Shown: positions 17,986 through 26,193 of the stretch, piece after piece
How the letters are laid out: each line of letters starts with the position of its first letter
Position numbering within the stretch: the first letter of the stretch is position 1
Assembly (NCBI RefSeq): GCF_002920535.1
Contig: NZ_PQSS01000010.1
Location: 86,893 to 150,892 of the forward strand
DNA length: 64,000 bases
DNA from: Streptomyces sp. Ru71
Lineage (GTDB): Bacteria; Actinomycetota; Actinomycetes; Streptomycetales; Streptomycetaceae
Direction: 5' to 3'
Made by a program: the position numbers and the translations under genes
Notes under the pieces: generated by a model
Databases searched by the model: none
What the model saw: only the letters and a program-made list of their open reading frames with translations
Told to the model about the DNA's origin: nothing

Positions 17986-18184
17986 CGAGCGCTCGATTCA
18001 TCAGGGCCTGCAGCTGGGCGGAGACCGCCTCGCTCGTGGCCAGCTTGTACAGCACGGTGGCGAACGCCACTGCCGCGAGCACGCCGACCGCGTATTCCGA
18101 GGTGACCATCCCGGCGTCCCTCCGCGTCACCGCCCGCGCCCTGCGCAGCAGTACCCACAGCCGTGCCCTTACTGCCTTGTACAT
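17972..18184 (-). CDS. Flp-like major pilin candidate (DUF4244 type)
   Basis: A 70-residue protein with a basic N-terminus and the segment DAGMVTSEYAVGVLAAVAFATVLYKLA. The G-M-V-T-S-E-Y pattern followed by a 20-residue hydrophobic helix is that of Flp/Tad prepilins, where cleavage precedes the hydrophobic segment and Glu is at +5. It lies between tadC and tadE, where Flp-type subunits are found in actinobacterial Tad loci. ATG 18184 is chosen because the upstream open frame is Arg-rich without pilin features. No dedicated prepilin peptidase gene is seen nearby. Confidence 0.8.
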   Translation of the reverse strand: MYKAVRARLWVLLRRARAVTRRDAGMVTSEYAVGVLAAVAFATVLYKLATSEAVSAQLQALMNRALGAAV

Positions 18185-18267
18185 CTCAACCCCCGTGAGG
18201 TCTCGGTCTTTTCGATGAGGTCTTCGATCAGGTCCTTCGATGAAGTGCCGCTGGGTCAGGCCGGTCC

Positions 18268-19068
18268 TCAGCCACCCCCTTCCAACAGCCCGCCCGCGAA
18301 CCCGATCACCACGGGCAGGACGCCGATCACGATGAACGCGGGCAGGAAGCACAGCCCGACCGGCGCGGTCACCAACACCGCCGCCCGCCGCGCCCGTTCC
18401 GTCGCCGTGCGCGCCCAGTCGGCGCGGGCGTCCGCGGCGATCCGCGCGACCGGCCCCGCCGCCGGCAACCCGCTCACATCGGCCCGCTCCAGCAACCGCG
18501 CCAACGCCCCGGCACCGGGCAGCTCGGCCAACCTCCGCCAGGCGTCCGCCGGTTCACCGCCGAGCCGTACCTCGGCCGCGCCACGCGCCAGCGCCTCTCC
18601 GACCGGGCCGCCCAGCGCCTCACCGACGGCGCGCGCCGCGACCACCGGCCCGGCGCCCGCGGTGATGCACGCCGCCAGCAGGTCCGCGGCGAGCGGGAGT
18701 TGACGCCCCGCCTCGCGCAGTTCGGCCGCCGTCAGGCCGACTCCCACCACGGGCCCGGCCACCGAGCGCCGGCGGCGCCAGTGCCAGAGCCCGGCCGCGG
18801 CGGCCACACCGACCGCGACTCCGGCAACCCCGCCGACGACGGCCCACCCCGCGCCCGCGACGGCCACCAAGGGCAGCCAGTGCCCCCACGCGCCCCGCAC
18901 CCGCAGCCGGGGACCCGCCGGAACCGGCTCCGGGGCCAGCAGCCGGGCCAGCCGTCTGCGCGCCCGGCGCTCGCCGCGCACCCGCTCCAGCCGGCCGGCC
19001 GCCCAGGCCAGGGCAGTCACCAGCCCCAGGACCGCCCCCAGACTGTGGACAACGTCCGTACCCATCAC
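18268..19068 (-). CDS. tadC: Tad inner-membrane platform protein TadC (T2SS-F domain)
   Basis: A 266-residue protein with an N-terminal hydrophobic helix, two helices around residues 70-95 (VAGAGWAVVGGVAGVAVGV), a cytoplasmic GspF-type helical domain (ELREAGRQLPLAADLLAACITAGAG) and a final hydrophobic hairpin. T2SS-F proteins form the membrane platform that couples the TadA ATPase to pilin assembly. The start is GTG 19068 or ATG 19065. The gap to tadB is 25 nt. Confidence 0.88.
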   Translation of the reverse strand: MMGTDVVHSLGAVLGLVTALAWAAGRLERVRGERRARRRLARLLAPEPVPAGPRLRVRGAWGHWLPLVAVAGAGWAVVGGVAGVAVGVAAAAGLWHWRRRRSVAGPVVGVGLTAAELREAGRQLPLAADLLAACITAGAGPVVAARAVGEALGGPVGEALARGAAEVRLGGEPADAWRRLAELPGAGALARLLERADVSGLPAAGPVARIAADARADWARTATERARRAAVLVTAPVGLCFLPAFIVIGVLPVVIGFAGGLLEGGG

Positions 19069-19093
19069 GCCTCGACTCCCCTCCCGTCGTCCC

Positions 19094-19975
19094 TCACACC
19101 GACTCCGCGGCCCGCACGATCCGCAGCGCCCACCACACGCCCGCCGCCTCCAGCAGTCCGCCGACGAGCAGACAGCCGAGCCCCGTCCCGGTGTGCAGCA
19201 GCACCCGCAGCGGATCCGCGCCGAGCGCGGTCCCCAGGGCCAGGCCGAGGACCGGCAGACCGGCGAGCAGCACCGCCGTGGAGCGTGCGCCGGCCAACTG
19301 GGCGCTCATGTCCGCCCGCTGGTCGCGTTCGGCACGCAGGGCCGCCTGAAGCCGGTCCAGTCCGGCCGCGAGGCCCGCGCCCTGGTCCAGGGCCACCCGC
19401 CAGCAGGCGGCGAGCCCCAGCAGTCCGTCGGCGCCCGGCTGCCGGGCCGCGGTCTGCAGTGCGGCCGGGACGTCCCCGCCGAAGCGGGCCGCCGCCAGCA
19501 CCGCGGCCTGCCCGTCACCGAGACCGCCGGACTCGCGCGCCGCGCTCAGCAGCGCATGGCCCGGCTGCCGCCCGGCGCGCACCTCTCCGGCGAGCGCGGC
19601 GCACAGCGCGATCACGGCGTCCCCGCGACGCTCCCGCGCACGCCGCGCCTCACCGGCCAGCCGGGCCCGGCGCAGCAGCGGCACCCCGGCCGCCCCCGCG
19701 ATCAGCGGCAGCAGCGAGCCGCCCAGCATCCCCAGCACCGCTCCGGCGACCACCGCCCACCACTCGGGGCGCCATCGCGCGAGTAGTCGCCGCATCTCGT
19801 CGGCGAGGTCGGGCCAGGCGGGCGGCCCCATCGCCACGACTCCCCCGCCGGCCAGCACCAGCCGGGCCCGCCGCGCCCCGAAGTGATCGCCGCCGAGCAG
19901 CGAGGCCGCCATGCCCAGACAGGCCGCGGCGGCAGCCCAGGAGGTCTCCGTCGCACCCCACGCCGTCTCACCCAT
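19094..19975 (-). CDS. tadB: Tad inner-membrane platform protein TadB (T2SS-F domain)
   Basis: A 293-residue T2SS-F family protein. Hydrophobic helices are near residues 15-30, 70-95 and at the C-terminus. The cytoplasmic domain has the usual pattern ALCAALAGEVRAGRQPGHAL. ATG 19975 is preceded by GGAGGTGA at 5 nt and overlaps the end of tadA by 8 nt, supporting this start. With TadC it should form the membrane base for Flp pilus assembly. Confidence 0.88.
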   Translation of the reverse strand: MGETAWGATETSWAAAAACLGMAASLLGGDHFGARRARLVLAGGGVVAMGPPAWPDLADEMRRLLARWRPEWWAVVAGAVLGMLGGSLLPLIAGAAGVPLLRRARLAGEARRARERRGDAVIALCAALAGEVRAGRQPGHALLSAARESGGLGDGQAAVLAAARFGGDVPAALQTAARQPGADGLLGLAACWRVALDQGAGLAAGLDRLQAALRAERDQRADMSAQLAGARSTAVLLAGLPVLGLALGTALGADPLRVLLHTGTGLGCLLVGGLLEAAGVWWALRIVRAAESV

Positions 19976-21377
19976 GCGTGTCACCTCCCCGAGTGCCGGG
20001 CGCAGCGACAATTGCCTCGTCGCACGCGTCCCCGTGGCTGCCGAGCAGTCCCCGAAGCCGCTGCCAGCCCCGCTCGCGGACGAACGCCTCCGGCCCCCAC
20101 CGCAGGGCGGGCACCGTCCGTACCAGCCCGGACGGATCCCGCTCCAGGACGTGCACCTCGGCGATCCGCCGCCGCCCGGCCCGGTCACGGGCCAGGTGCA
20201 CCACGACCGACAGGGCGGCCGCCAGCTGGCTGTGCAGCGCGGCCCGGTCGAGCCCGGCCGCCGTACCGAGCGCCTCCAGGCGGGCCGGGACGTCGGCGGC
20301 GGCGTTGGCGTGGACGGTGCCCGCGCCTCCTTCATGGCCGGTGTTGAGGGCGGCCAGCAGGTGCACGACCTCCGCTCCGCGCACCTCGCCGACGACCAGC
20401 CGGTCGGGCCGCATCCGCAGCGCCTGCCGCACCAGGTCATCCAGCGTGACCAGGCCGGCGCCCTCCTGGTTGGCTGGTCTGGTCTCCAGCCGTACGACGT
20501 GCGGATGGTCGGGCCGCAACTCCGCAGAGTCCTCGGCGAGCACGATCCGCTCGTCCGCCCCGACCAGGCCGAGCAGCGCGCTCAGCAGGGTCGTCTTGCC
20601 GCTGCCGGTGCCGCCGCTGATCAGGAAGGACAGCCGGGCCGCCAGCAGGGCGCGCAGCACCCGGTCCCCGCCGGGCGGCACGGTGCCGGCCGCGACCAGT
20701 TCGCCGAGCGTGAAGGCCCGTGGCCGTACCACCCGCAGTGACAGGCAGGTGCAGCCGACGGCGACCGGGGGAAGCACCGCGTGCAGTCGGGTGCCGTCGG
20801 GCAGCCGCGCGTCTGCCCAGGGCCGGGCGTCGTCCAGGCGCCGCCCGGCCACCGCGGCCAGGCGCTGCGCCAGCCGTCGCACGGCGGCCGGGTCGGGGAA
20901 GGTGACATCGGTCAGCACCAGGCCGGCGCCGCGATCCACCCAGACCCGGTCGGGGGCCGAGACCAGCACGTCGCTCACGGTCGGGTCGGCCAGCAGGGGT
21001 TCCAGCGGCCCCGCGCCCACCAGTTCGGAGCGCAGCCGCTCGGCCGCACCGAGGACTTCGGCGTCGCCGAGGACCCGCCCCTGCTCGCGCAGTGCCTGGG
21101 CCACGCGCGCGGGGGTGGGCTCCGCACCGCTCGCGGCCAGCCGACGCCGCACGCCGTCCAGCAACTCCGCACCGGTCGTCGCGTCGAAGGGCGTCGTGGC
21201 GAAGGCCGTCGTGGCGAAGGGTGTCGCCTCGAAAGGCGTCGCATCCAGAGCCGTCACGGCACTGGCCGACGTATGGCGAGCAGCCCCATCACGAGTGGCC
21301 CCATCACGAGTGGTTCCATCACGAGTGGCCCCGCCACGGGCCGTCGCACAGCGAGTCGTCACCTCCCGGCCGTTCAC
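19968..21377 (-). CDS. tadA: Tad secretion ATPase TadA/CpaF
   Basis: A 469-residue hexameric secretion ATPase that powers pilin assembly. Walker A SGGTGSGKTT is near residue 260, the Asp box and Walker B follow (LVVGEVRGAEVVHLLAALNTGHEG), and the family-typical N-terminal helical domain precedes them. The GTG start overlaps the ssd stop as GTGA. The first 70 residues are unusual: they are encoded by two sets of 15-bp tandem repeats (21178-21332) giving T-R-D-G-A and A-T-P-F-x patterns, so the functional start could lie further in, for example in the segment before TGAELLDGV. Confidence 0.93.
   Translation of the reverse strand: MNGREVTTRCATARGGATRDGTTRDGATRDGAARHTSASAVTALDATPFEATPFATTAFATTPFDATTGAELLDGVRRRLAASGAEPTPARVAQALREQGRVLGDAEVLGAAERLRSELVGAGPLEPLLADPTVSDVLVSAPDRVWVDRGAGLVLTDVTFPDPAAVRRLAQRLAAVAGRRLDDARPWADARLPDGTRLHAVLPPVAVGCTCLSLRVVRPRAFTLGELVAAGTVPPGGDRVLRALLAARLSFLISGGTGSGKTTLLSALLGLVGADERIVLAEDSAELRPDHPHVVRLETRPANQEGAGLVTLDDLVRQALRMRPDRLVVGEVRGAEVVHLLAALNTGHEGGAGTVHANAAADVPARLEALGTAAGLDRAALHSQLAAALSVVVHLARDRAGRRRIAEVHVLERDPSGLVRTVPALRWGPEAFVRERGWQRLRGLLGSHGDACDEAIVAAPGTRGGDTHG
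21176..21335 (+). repeat. Two 15-bp tandem repeat blocks inside tadA
   Basis: Five units of the type GTCGTGGCGAAGGSC run from about 21178 to 21252. Three units of the type CATCACGAGTGGCCC run from about 21285 to 21332. The 15-bp period keeps the tadA frame and adds 5-residue repeats to its N-terminus. Confidence 0.8.
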
Positions 21378-22486
21378 GCCGCACCCGCCTCGATCAGCGC
21401 ACGCTCCCAGAACTGCGTGCAGAACCGTGCCAGCGGGCCGCGGGCCGCCGCGCCCGGTGGCGCTTTGCCCTCGCCGGGGCGCAGCAGGGCCGTCTCCAGC
21501 GGCACCTCCCCTGCCAGGGGGAGCCCCAGCAGCCTCGCCACCTCGCGGTCGTCGAGCCCGGGCGCGTAGGGGCCGCGTACGGCGACACGCAGGTCCTTGA
21601 GGACCATGCCGACGGCGGACGCCACCCTTCCGGCGGCGGCGACGGCGCGCAGCTCGGCGGGGACGACGAGGAGACCGACGTCGAGCTGGGCGAGGACCTC
21701 GGCGACCCCGTCGTCGAGGCGGCGCGGCAGGTCGACGACGACGGTGCCGCCCCGGCGCCGGGCGGCGGCGAGCACCGCGCGGACGGCCTGCGGGGGTACG
21801 GCGACGCAGTCGCCCCGGTCCCAGCTGAGCACGCGCAGTGCGTGCAGCCGGGGCAGCGACTCCTCCAGGGCGCCGCCGCCGACCCGGCCGCGTGAGGCGG
21901 CGAACGCCGGCCAGCGCAGGCCGTCGGCGCTCTCGCCGCCGAGCAGGACGTCGAGTCCGCCGCCCAGCGGATCGGCGTCGACGAGCAGGGTGCGCAGTCC
22001 CTCCCGCGCGGAGGTGACGGCGAGAGCGCAGGCGAGGGTGGAGGCTCCCGCGCCGCCGCGTCCGCCGATGACGCCGACCGTGAGGGCGGGTCGGCCGACG
22101 CCCTCGGCGACGTCGGCGATGCGGTCGACCAGCCATTGTTCGCCGTCGGGCAGCATCAGCACGTGGTCGGCGCCGATCTCGACGGCGCGTTTCCACACCC
22201 CGGAGTCGTCCTGGTCGCGCCCGACGAGGACCACGCCCCGACGCCGGGCGGTGCCGCGCACCCGGTGGGCGGCGTCGTCGCCGACCAGGACGAGCGGTGC
22301 CGCCTCCCAGCTGCCCCGCGGCTGCGGTACGCCGTGGTGGACTTCGGGTGTGGCGCCCGCGGCCGCGCACAGGCGCAGCAGGTCGTCGAGGAGTTCGGCG
22401 TCCTCCGTGACGATGAGCGGTCGCCCCTGGCGTCCCGAAGTGGCGGGCGGCGGGTCGTGTGTGACGGTTCCGGCCACGGTTTTCAT
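21374..22486 (-). CDS. ssd: Septum-site-determining / TadZ-like ParA-family protein
   Basis: A 370-residue protein with a receiver-like N-terminal part (LIVTEDAELLDDLLRLC) and a ParA/MinD-type domain. The P-loop is degenerate: GGRGGAGAST near residue 160 has Ala in place of the Walker Lys. This is as in the actinobacterial Ssd proteins, so ATP hydrolysis is doubtful. It is the first gene of the Tad operon and overlaps tadA by GTGA, which suggests it positions the Tad machine (TadZ role). ATG 22486 has AAGGGGG directly in front; ATG 22501 is an alternative. The 6C RNA lies about 375 bp upstream on the same strand. Confidence 0.85.
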   Translation of the reverse strand: MKTVAGTVTHDPPPATSGRQGRPLIVTEDAELLDDLLRLCAAAGATPEVHHGVPQPRGSWEAAPLVLVGDDAAHRVRGTARRRGVVLVGRDQDDSGVWKRAVEIGADHVLMLPDGEQWLVDRIADVAEGVGRPALTVGVIGGRGGAGASTLACALAVTSAREGLRTLLVDADPLGGGLDVLLGGESADGLRWPAFAASRGRVGGGALEESLPRLHALRVLSWDRGDCVAVPPQAVRAVLAAARRRGGTVVVDLPRRLDDGVAEVLAQLDVGLLVVPAELRAVAAAGRVASAVGMVLKDLRVAVRGPYAPGLDDREVARLLGLPLAGEVPLETALLRPGEGKAPPGAAARGPLARFCTQFWERALIEAGAA

Positions 22487-22681
22487 CCCCCTTCGCTGCA
22501 TGGCGCGCGGCCTCTCGGGCCCCGCGATTCCCAACCGTGTGAAGGACCGGCAAGCGGCCTCCATATGACCGGCCGACGGAAACCGGCCATACGCGTCCGC
22601 AATCGGAACCGGCCACGAACTGGCCGCGATCAGGGCGCGCTGGAATCACGGTGCAGCGATCCCGGAAATCGTGTGGATCTT

Positions 22682-22793
22682 GGTGGATAACTGTGGACGA
22701 GCCAGCGGTTGTGAATATCGCCATCACCCATACCGGTGACGCTTGTCCGCCACGTGTGCGACTTTCCACAGTGGAGTCCTGGGGATACCCACA
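22682..22793. promoter_or_regulatory. Cluster of degenerate DnaA-box-like 9-mers
   Basis: Between ssd and the 6C RNA there are five close relatives of the Streptomyces DnaA box TTGTCCACA: TTATCCACC and TCGTCCACA (minus strand, 22682-22700), TTGTCCGCC (22743-22751), CTTTCCACA (22762-22770) and ATACCCACA (22785-22793). No 9-mer is a perfect match. The density within 112 bp is notable, but binding is unproven. Confidence 0.35.
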
Positions 22794-22860
22794 GTAACCA
22801 GTCATGTGCATGACCGGCTGATGCTCCAAGTCGGCCCTGCGCCGCAGGACAGTCGCACAG

Positions 22861-22986
22861 AAAAGGGAAAAACCCACCCGGACATGCGACGACCCCCGCC
22901 GGGGGGGAGAGCGGGGGTCGTCTCCACGGCCGACTCGGGGGGGGAGGAGTCGGACCGGGTTAGCACGGTCGCGAACGATCCGTGAC
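22861..22986 (-). ncRNA. 6C small RNA
   Basis: On the minus strand two hairpins carry loops of many C residues. The first is CCGACTC / GAGTCGG (22947-22953 with 22930-22936) around a loop with eight C. The second is ACGACCCCCGC / GCGGGGGTCGT (22911-22921 with 22889-22899) around a loop with seven C. A T-run (complement of 22868-22872) follows the second hairpin. Two C-rich loops are the defining features of the actinobacterial 6C RNA family. The position also fits: the mycobacterial member (B11) lies between the ssd gene and a HAD hydrolase gene, exactly as here. Ends are estimated from the promoter and T-run. Confidence 0.88.
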
Positions 22987-22992
22987 TTCCAT

Positions 22993-23020
22993 GGTGTACC
23001 CGAGAGGCCTCTCAGGCAAA
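22993..23020 (-). promoter_or_regulatory. Probable 6C RNA promoter with internal palindrome
   Basis: On the minus strand TTTGCC (complement of 23015-23020) and TACACC (complement of 22993-22998) are 16 bp apart, with a start predicted near 22986. The spacer contains the perfect 12-bp palindrome GAGAGGCCTCTC (23002-23013), well placed for a repressor or activator. Confidence 0.45.
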
Positions 23021-23069
23021 CCCACGCGCCCCACCTTACGCCGAATGGGCTGCCCCTATGCTCTGGGTC

Positions 23070-23891
23070 GTGGAAAACCACTCCTTGCCCCGCACAGCGG
23101 CCTTCTTTGACCTGGACAAGACGGTCATTGCGAAGTCGAGCACGCTCACCTTCAGCAAGTCGTTCTACCAGGGCGGTCTGATCAACCGCCGGGCCGTCTT
23201 GCGGACCGCATATGCCCAGTTCGTGTTCCTGGCCGGCGGTGCCGACCACGACCAGATGGAGCGCATGCGCGCGTACCTGTCCGCGCTGTGCCGCGGCTGG
23301 AACGTACGGCAGGTGAAGGAGCTCGTGGCCGAGACCCTGCACGACCTGATCGACCCGATCATCTACGACGAGGCCGCCTCCCTCATCGAGGAGCACCACA
23401 CCGCGGGCCGGGACGTCGTGATCGTCTCCACCTCGGGCGCCGAGGTCGTCGAGCCGATCGGGGAGCTGCTCGGCGCGGACCGGGTGGTGGCCACCCGGAT
23501 GGTCGTGGGCGACGACGGCTGTTTCACGGGTGAGGTGGAGTACTACGCCTACGGCCCCACGAAGGCCGAGGCCGTCAGGGAACTCGCCGCGTCCGAGGGA
23601 TACGACCTGGCCCGCTGCTACGCCTACAGCGACTCGGCGACCGACCTGCCGATGCTGGAGGCCGTAGGCCACCCGCACGCCGTCAACCCGGACCGCGCCC
23701 TGCGCCGCGAGGCGCTCTCGCGCGGGTGGCCGGTTCTCGACTTCCACCGGCCGGTACGGCTCAAGCAGCGCGTTCGGAGGTTCTCGGTGCCGCCCCGGCC
23801 GGCCCTGGTGGCGGCCGCCGCCATAGGCGCCGCGGCGGCCACGGCGGGCCTGGTCTGGTACGCGAATCGGCGCCGCACAGCAGTCGTCTGA
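23070..23891 (+). CDS. HAD-IB family phosphatase with C-terminal membrane helix
   Basis: A 273-residue HAD hydrolase of the SerB-like IB subfamily. The nucleophile motif DLDKT(V) is near residues 14-20, motif II Ser lies in VIVSTSGAE, and motif III/IV includes YSDSATDLPML. A C-terminal helix (AAAAIGAAAATAGLVWYANRR) should anchor it to the membrane. I choose GTG 23070 because TATGCT lies 7 nt upstream, giving a leaderless start; ATG 23058 overlaps that -10 and is less likely. The substrate is unknown. The gene is divergent from 6C RNA and ssd, an arrangement shared with mycobacteria. Confidence 0.88.
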   Translation: MENHSLPRTAAFFDLDKTVIAKSSTLTFSKSFYQGGLINRRAVLRTAYAQFVFLAGGADHDQMERMRAYLSALCRGWNVRQVKELVAETLHDLIDPIIYDEAASLIEEHHTAGRDVVIVSTSGAEVVEPIGELLGADRVVATRMVVGDDGCFTGEVEYYAYGPTKAEAVRELAASEGYDLARCYAYSDSATDLPMLEAVGHPHAVNPDRALRREALSRGWPVLDFHRPVRLKQRVRRFSVPPRPALVAAAAIGAAAATAGLVWYANRRRTAVV

Positions 23892-24214
23892 GCAGGCCCG
23901 TCACCCATCCCGTCACCCATTCGGCGTAACCCTGTCCGTTTCCCTACTATTTGAGGGCAAAAGTAAAGAAGTACAGGCAGGGGTTCCGCTTACTCCCGGT
24001 CTGGAGTACAAAGGACTCAACGGCCCGCGAGACCGAAGGACATCCGCGAGGATCACCTTTAAGACGCATTTTGGCCCCACGGACCGAGCATGGACACCGG
24101 GCACCCACGCGACGTCGACCCGTCGATTACGGGCCAGCCGCACCAGGTGACGGGCAAAGACCCCGACCTGATGGGCATATATCGAGGACGCATGGTAACC
24201 CGGTGGACATGCCA

Positions 24215-24274
24215 GCGGCGGTACGAGAACTCGTACCGCCGCAACCCTGTTCGGCGCCCCCTGGGGGCGCTTTT
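24215..24274 (+). terminator. Tandem hairpins ending in a T-run
   Basis: A perfect 13-bp stem (24215-24227 with 24230-24242) is followed by GCGCCCCC-T-GGGGGCGC (24254-24270) and TTTT. The T-run points to termination on the plus strand, about 360-380 nt past the HAD gene stop. So either the HAD message has a long 3' region or a separate small RNA ends here. It also closes the 395-bp gap 23892-24286, in which I see no convincing gene. Confidence 0.65.
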
Positions 24275-24286
24275 CCTTTCGGCCGC

Positions 24287-25111
24287 TTACGCCGCGCCGC
24301 GCTGCAGCGCCTCGCACACGGCCGTCGACTCGCGGGCGCCGAGTTCCACCGCCCGGCCGCAGTGCGCGATCCACGCCGCCATGCCCTCCGGGGTGCCGGA
24401 GACGTATCCCTCCAGGGCCGCCAGGTAAGCGGCACGCCCCAGCTCGGCGTGACCCACCTCGGCCGGGCAGATCGCCTTCGGGTCCAGCCCGCTGCCGATC
24501 AGGACGATCCGCTCGGCGGTGCGCGCGACCAGACCGTTGTGCGAGGTGAAGGGCCGCAGGGCGAGCAGCTCGCCGTGCACCACCGCCGCCGTCACCAGCG
24601 CGGGCGCCGAGCTGCCCTTGATGATCAGGTCGGCCAGCCCTTCGAGGCGGCCGGAGACCTCCGCGGCGCCCGGCAGCCGCAGCTCCACCAGCGGTTCGTC
24701 GACGTCCTCGCCGGCCTGCCGCGGCCGCCCGACCTGCTCGTCGTCACTGGCGGCCGCCACCAGGTGCAGCCGGGCCAGCACCCGCAGCGGCGACTGCCGC
24801 CAGATGGACAGCAGCTGCCCGGCCTCGGCGGTCAGCCGCAGCGCCGCACCCATCACCCGCGCCTCGTCGTCACCGCTGAAGTCGGTCCGCCGGCGCACCT
24901 CCTCCAGCGCCCAGTCGGCGCCGGACAGCGCCGCCGAGCCGCGAGCGCCGCGCAGCGCCGCCTCGGCGGTGATCTCCGGGCTGCGCCGGCGCATGATCCG
25001 GTGCCCGTAGACCCGGTCCACGGCCTTGCGCACGGACTCCACGGACTCGGCCACTCCGGGCAGGTCGCCCAGGGCCGCGAGCGGGTCGGCGGTCGCGCCT
25101 GTCGTACTCAT
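24287..25111 (-). CDS. Fic/DOC-like protein lacking the catalytic His
   Basis: A 274-residue, mostly helical protein. The segment LLALRPFTSHNGLVARTAER near residues 190-210 aligns with the Fic motif H-P-F-x-x-G-N-G-R-x-x-R. Here the His is replaced by Arg and the G-N-G-R by H-N-G-L, so AMP-transferase activity is unlikely. A family of such proteins sits next to the ssd/HAD locus in actinobacteria, often labelled oxidoreductase without support. ATG 25111 is preceded by TAGTGT at 7 nt, a leaderless arrangement. The gene is divergent from the P-loop ATPase, with 101 bp between them. Confidence 0.7.
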   Translation of the reverse strand: MSTTGATADPLAALGDLPGVAESVESVRKAVDRVYGHRIMRRRSPEITAEAALRGARGSAALSGADWALEEVRRRTDFSGDDEARVMGAALRLTAEAGQLLSIWRQSPLRVLARLHLVAAASDDEQVGRPRQAGEDVDEPLVELRLPGAAEVSGRLEGLADLIIKGSSAPALVTAAVVHGELLALRPFTSHNGLVARTAERIVLIGSGLDPKAICPAEVGHAELGRAAYLAALEGYVSGTPEGMAAWIAHCGRAVELGARESTAVCEALQRGAA

Positions 25112-25212
25112 GGGTACGACACTACGCATCCGGGCGCCGCACCCCACGAAGGAGTGGTCTTCTTCACGTCGGCTCGCCACGCACCGCCATCATCACACTA
25201 CGCTTCGTGAAC

Positions 25213-26193
25213 ATGAAAATTGCTTTCGTCGGGAAGGGCGGCAGCGGTAAGACCACCCTCTCCTCCCTGTTCATCCGCCACCTCGCGGCCACGGGCGCCC
25301 CGGTCGTCGCCGTCGACGCCGACATCAACCAGCATCTCGGCGCCGCACTCGGCCTCGACGAGCCGGAGGCCGCCGCACTGCCGGCGATGGGCGACCACCT
25401 GCCACTGATCAAGGACTACCTGCGCGGGACCAACCCGCGGATCGCCTCCGCCGAGACGATGATCAAGACGACGCCGCCCGGCGAGGGCTCCCGGCTGCTG
25501 CGGGTCCGGGAGGACAACCCGGTCTACGACGCCTGCGCCCGGCCGGTGGAACTCGACGGCGACGCCGTCCGTTTGATGGTCACCGGCCCCTTCACGGACG
25601 CCGATCTGGGGGTCGCCTGCTACCACTCCAAGACCGGAGCGGTGGAGCTGTGCCTGAATCACCTGGTGGACGGGCCGGGTGAATACGTCGTGGTGGACAT
25701 GACGGCGGGCTCGGACTCCTTCGCCTCGGGCATGTTCACCCGCTTCGACATGACGTTCCTCGTCGCCGAGCCCACCAGGAAGGGGGTCTCCGTCTATCGC
25801 CAGTACAAGGAGTACGCCCGCGACTTCGGCGTCGCGCTGAAGGTCGTCGGCAACAAGGTGCAGGGCCAGGACGACGTCGACTTCCTCCGCGCCGAGGCCG
25901 GCGACGACCTGCTCGTGACGGTCGGGCACTCCGACTGGGTGCGCGCCATTGAGAAGGGCCGCCCGCCCCGGTTCGACCTCCTGGAGGACGCCAACCGCCG
26001 TGCCCTGCGGCAGTTGCAGGCGGCCGCTGACGCGACGTACGAACGGCGCGACTGGGCCCGCTACACCCGCCAGATGGTGCACTTCCACCTCAAGAACGCC
26101 CAGTCCTGGGGCAACGCCCGCACCGGGGCCGACCTGGCGGCGCAGGTCGACCCCGACTTCGTGCTCGGCGAGGAGATCGCCGCGCCCGTGTGA
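25213..26193 (+). CDS. CooC/MinD-type P-loop ATPase
   Basis: A 326-residue SIMIBI-class ATPase beginning MKIAFVGKGGSGKTT, the deviant Walker A with the signature Lys near the N-terminus. DAD(I)NQHLG and DMTAGSDSFASGMF are the switch regions. The closest functional type known to me is CooC, which matures metal enzymes, but the client here is unknown. ATG 25213 is preferred over GTG 25207 because TACGCT is 8 nt upstream with no Shine-Dalgarno. It is divergent from the Fic-like gene. Confidence 0.85.
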   Translation: MKIAFVGKGGSGKTTLSSLFIRHLAATGAPVVAVDADINQHLGAALGLDEPEAAALPAMGDHLPLIKDYLRGTNPRIASAETMIKTTPPGEGSRLLRVREDNPVYDACARPVELDGDAVRLMVTGPFTDADLGVACYHSKTGAVELCLNHLVDGPGEYVVVDMTAGSDSFASGMFTRFDMTFLVAEPTRKGVSVYRQYKEYARDFGVALKVVGNKVQGQDDVDFLRAEAGDDLLVTVGHSDWVRAIEKGRPPRFDLLEDANRRALRQLQAAADATYERRDWARYTRQMVHFHLKNAQSWGNARTGADLAAQVDPDFVLGEEIAAPV

